This document shows positions 61,815 through 64,000 of a stretch of 64,000 nt of DNA, in pieces (within the stretch, counting starts at the first letter, position 1; the number at the start of each line of letters is the position of its first letter). The translations under genes were made by a program, and so were the position numbers. Location of the stretch: positions 2,672,501 to 2,736,500 of the forward strand of contig JANCIK010000005.1 in NCBI GenBank assembly GCA_028532985.1, in the 5' to 3' direction. Below the pieces are notes generated by a model. The model saw nothing but the letters and a program-made list of their open reading frames with translations, did no database searches and was not told the DNA's origin. Origin of the DNA: Stropharia rugosoannulata (lineage: Eukaryota > Basidiomycota > Agaricomycetes > Agaricales > Strophariaceae).

Positions 61815-63321
61815 TTAAGAGGTCCATCCTTCCACAATGCCCTGGTAGGCAGGTTTCTTTACAAGATTCTAAGTGAATGTGATGAGAGGATAGCCAGTTG
61901 ATTTCCTTGAAAAACATACCTCGTCCCAAGGGCATGCGTCACCTTGCCCAGCAAACGTTCCAGGAACCCAAGAGAACTACTCGTCGACAGGTTTGTAAGT
62001 GAATAAAGACGTCACAGGCATAACGTCGCTAACCTTGTCTGTCCAGTCCCATAGAGTAACACCAATGCATCCGGGGACCGCATTGCAGGCCGAAATGACT
62101 GTTTTGTAGTCCTCAGTTTGTTGCGCCGCAAGGACAGGCGTTTCCGGTAGTGTCATGCGGATATCCAGTTCAGTGATGGCCACTTCAACTCCGAGGTCCG
62201 CAAAGTTTTGGATATTTTCTTGCATGGTGGTAGGCACCTCACCGACAATCAGATGAGACTGAATTCCAATACCGTCTATTGGGACGCCTTCGGCTTTCAG
62301 TTGCTTGACCAAATTGGCCATAGCGGTTGACTTGGCGCCGGTGCCCTCGATGTTGAAGTCGTTTATCTAAATAGAGGATTGAAACCTGTTGAAAACAAGA
62401 AACAGAGTGAAGCCTACGTAGAGTTTTGCATTAGGGTCAGCAGCTCTTGCTGCCCTGAGGGCAGTGGCAATATACGACGTTCCAGTGGTGTTAAAGAAAA
62501 CATCTTGAGCGAAGGTACCGTCATCGTTAAAGGGCTCTGATAACAGTTAAATGAGTCCCCCATCCGAGTCCTGACAATAAGTGTCTACGCACCATTTATG
62601 ACATCCCAACTGTCTGTACATAGCGACAAGAAGCTCGACGATAGACGAAGAATATAAAAACAATCAACTTACATCTATGGACGCGAGTTAGAATTAATCG
62701 TTTGCTAGAGGTAGTGCTAGCCTTACATTTGGCCTTTATAATGCCCTACGAGCGTGCCGCAGTGATTCTCTATTATGGACAGAAGTGTTGCATTGTCGAA
62801 ATTTCCTGCCTCAACCCAATCTGGTAGCTGATTATGCCATACACAGTTATGACCTACGTAGTTAGTTATTTAGCATTCCTACTCTTGTACCATCGAGCAT
62901 ATGTAAAACTCACCACGCATAATTTGGCCATTTGCTTGAGCTTGGGCGACTATCTGATCGCCTCCGGCAAACGTAAAAACACCCCTAGAAGGTTCAGTGG
63001 CGTCCTGAGTTATTTGTAAGTAGGGAGGTCATAATGACACAAGCGAAGGCCTTACCCATTTCATACTATTAGCCTGCCCAATTAAATGTTAATGAATTTT
63101 AAAGAAAAAAAGACAGAGTATTTTATTCTTACTGGAGTGAGTTGGTGAAAGTCAGCCGTGTTCTCCAGCTGGGCAACGTATGGTATATCGGTGAGCTCTG
63201 GATTGTCCGTCGCTGTGCCAAAATACTTTTTTCCAGCCGCTTGGGCAAGCGTATTTAATTGCCCAGCAGAGAAAGGAGCATATAGCAAGAGGGTGGCAAC
63301 AAGAGAAGCAGTCTTAATCAT
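61815..63321 (-). CDS. Endo-beta-1,4-xylanase, GH10 without CBM1
   Basis: Secreted GH10 xylanase. Start [20 protein letters not shown] (signal peptide) followed directly by [20 protein letters not shown], so there is no CBM1 or linker. Catalytic blocks: [33 protein letters not shown] (acid/base Glu), [21 protein letters not shown] (nucleophile Glu), [11 protein letters not shown] and [18 protein letters not shown]. The end is [14 protein letters not shown], stop at 61815. Many short introns at places matching the CBM1-GH10 gene at 52261. The two proteins are clear paralogs in opposite orientation about 8 kb apart. Confidence 0.94.
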
Positions 63322-63391
63322 TGTGAGGATGACGAATATCGAAACGATTTCAAATCGTGTTGAGTTGGATAGAGCTGTAGCCCCCGAGTGC

Positions 63392-63397
63392 TTATAT
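63392..63397 (-). promoter_or_regulatory. Probable TATA box of second GH10 gene
   Basis: On the minus strand TATAAG (within GCATATAAG), about 70 bp upstream of the ATG at 63321. Confidence 0.45.
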
Positions 63398-64000
63398 GCT
63401 CTCTATACAAGGTCCTGAAATAGCGAGGCCCCTGGTAAGGCAATGACGGTCCCGCTCCGCAATGGGGTGAACATGAAATATTGACCTAATATGCTTTAGT
63501 ATTCGCACATTCGTGAGACCCGTGGCAATCATGCATAATGACCGGGTCACATATAAGCTACATGTCCGTTTAGTAGTTCTGCATCGTATGGCGAGTAGTA
63601 TTTTTGAAATTAGAGCCTTCAACTCGCGTTCAGCAGCATGATAAGCGCCGGAGTTTAGAGGGCTCTGGGTCCCTTTTGAAAGGCCTGACGGACCGGCAGA
63701 AGCGTAAGGAAGCATTCTAGAGGCCTTAATGCACATCGTTTTGTCATGAGGTCTAATTCCAAAATTATGAAACTGAGATCCGCTCCTGAAAGAACATTAC
63801 TGGTCTTCTCTACGGGAGATTTTGCCTAAATACGCACTCGTTATAATGTCAGCCCCTCAACACTAGCAATTCGTCCCGAGGATGTACTTTAAGAATCGAT
63901 AATCCTCGATCACTAGTCGCAAATCCTTCTTCTGATGCATCTTATAAGAGAATGTGTTGGTTACCTAGAAATAGGCGTAGTTATCAATGTTTAACTCTTT
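63398..64000. other. Intergenic region at window edge
   Basis: No coding signal beyond short motif-free frames; upstream region of the second GH10 gene. Confidence 0.45.

Overview
This window is nuclear DNA from a filamentous fungus, almost certainly a plant-biomass-degrading basidiomycete (Agaricomycete). The reasons are genes broken by many short (about 45-70 bp) GT-AG introns, fungal CBM1 cellulose-binding modules, a CBM1-GH10 xylanase, a GPI-type GH79 glycosidase, GMC alcohol-oxidase-like genes, a HEN1 small-RNA methyltransferase and a Crypton-like tyrosine recombinase. All calls come from reading translated exons by eye; no database search was run.

Layout. 0-7.4 kb: a METTL21/Methyltransf_16-type methyltransferase (-), a secreted GH79 glycoside hydrolase (+) and a secreted Ala/Ser-rich protein built from two copies of one domain (+). 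7.9-10.3 kb: MFS transporter A (-). 11.8-15.8 kb: a housekeeping block with HSP10 (-), eIF6 (-) and NDUFAF7 (+). 16.4-19.0 kb: an apparently intact GMC alcohol-oxidase-like gene (+). 20.3-21.3 kb: a tyrosine recombinase with altered catalytic residues (-). 21.9-26.6 kb: left arm of a large inverted duplication with MFS B (-) and FRA10AC1 copy 1 (-). 26.6-31 kb: a gene-free stretch full of microsatellites. 31.0-38.0 kb: a 1408-aa disordered protein followed by a shorter paralog that shares only its C-terminal motifs. 39.4-39.9 kb: a small secreted CBM1 protein. 40.0-42.4 kb: a GMC pseudogene (-). 42.8-48.1 kb: right arm of the inverted duplication with FRA10AC1 copy 2 (+) and MFS C (+). 49.3-51.5 kb: MFS D (+). 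52.3-63.3 kb: CBM1-GH10 xylanase (+), V-ATPase subunit e (+), HEN1 (-), NUBPL/IND1 (-), an NHA1-type Na+/H+ antiporter (-) and a second GH10 xylanase without CBM1 (-).

How the parts relate. The two xylanases and the small CBM1 protein fit extracellular attack on plant cell wall. HSP10, NDUFAF7 and NUBPL are mitochondrial (protein folding and complex I assembly). The four MFS transporters form two pairs in mirrored orientation: B and C are near-identical copies inside the inverted duplication, while A and D are a more diverged pair outside it. The most unusual parts are the inverted duplication with a spacer of about 16 kb, and the apparently undescribed pair of low-complexity proteins with a conserved C-terminal tail.
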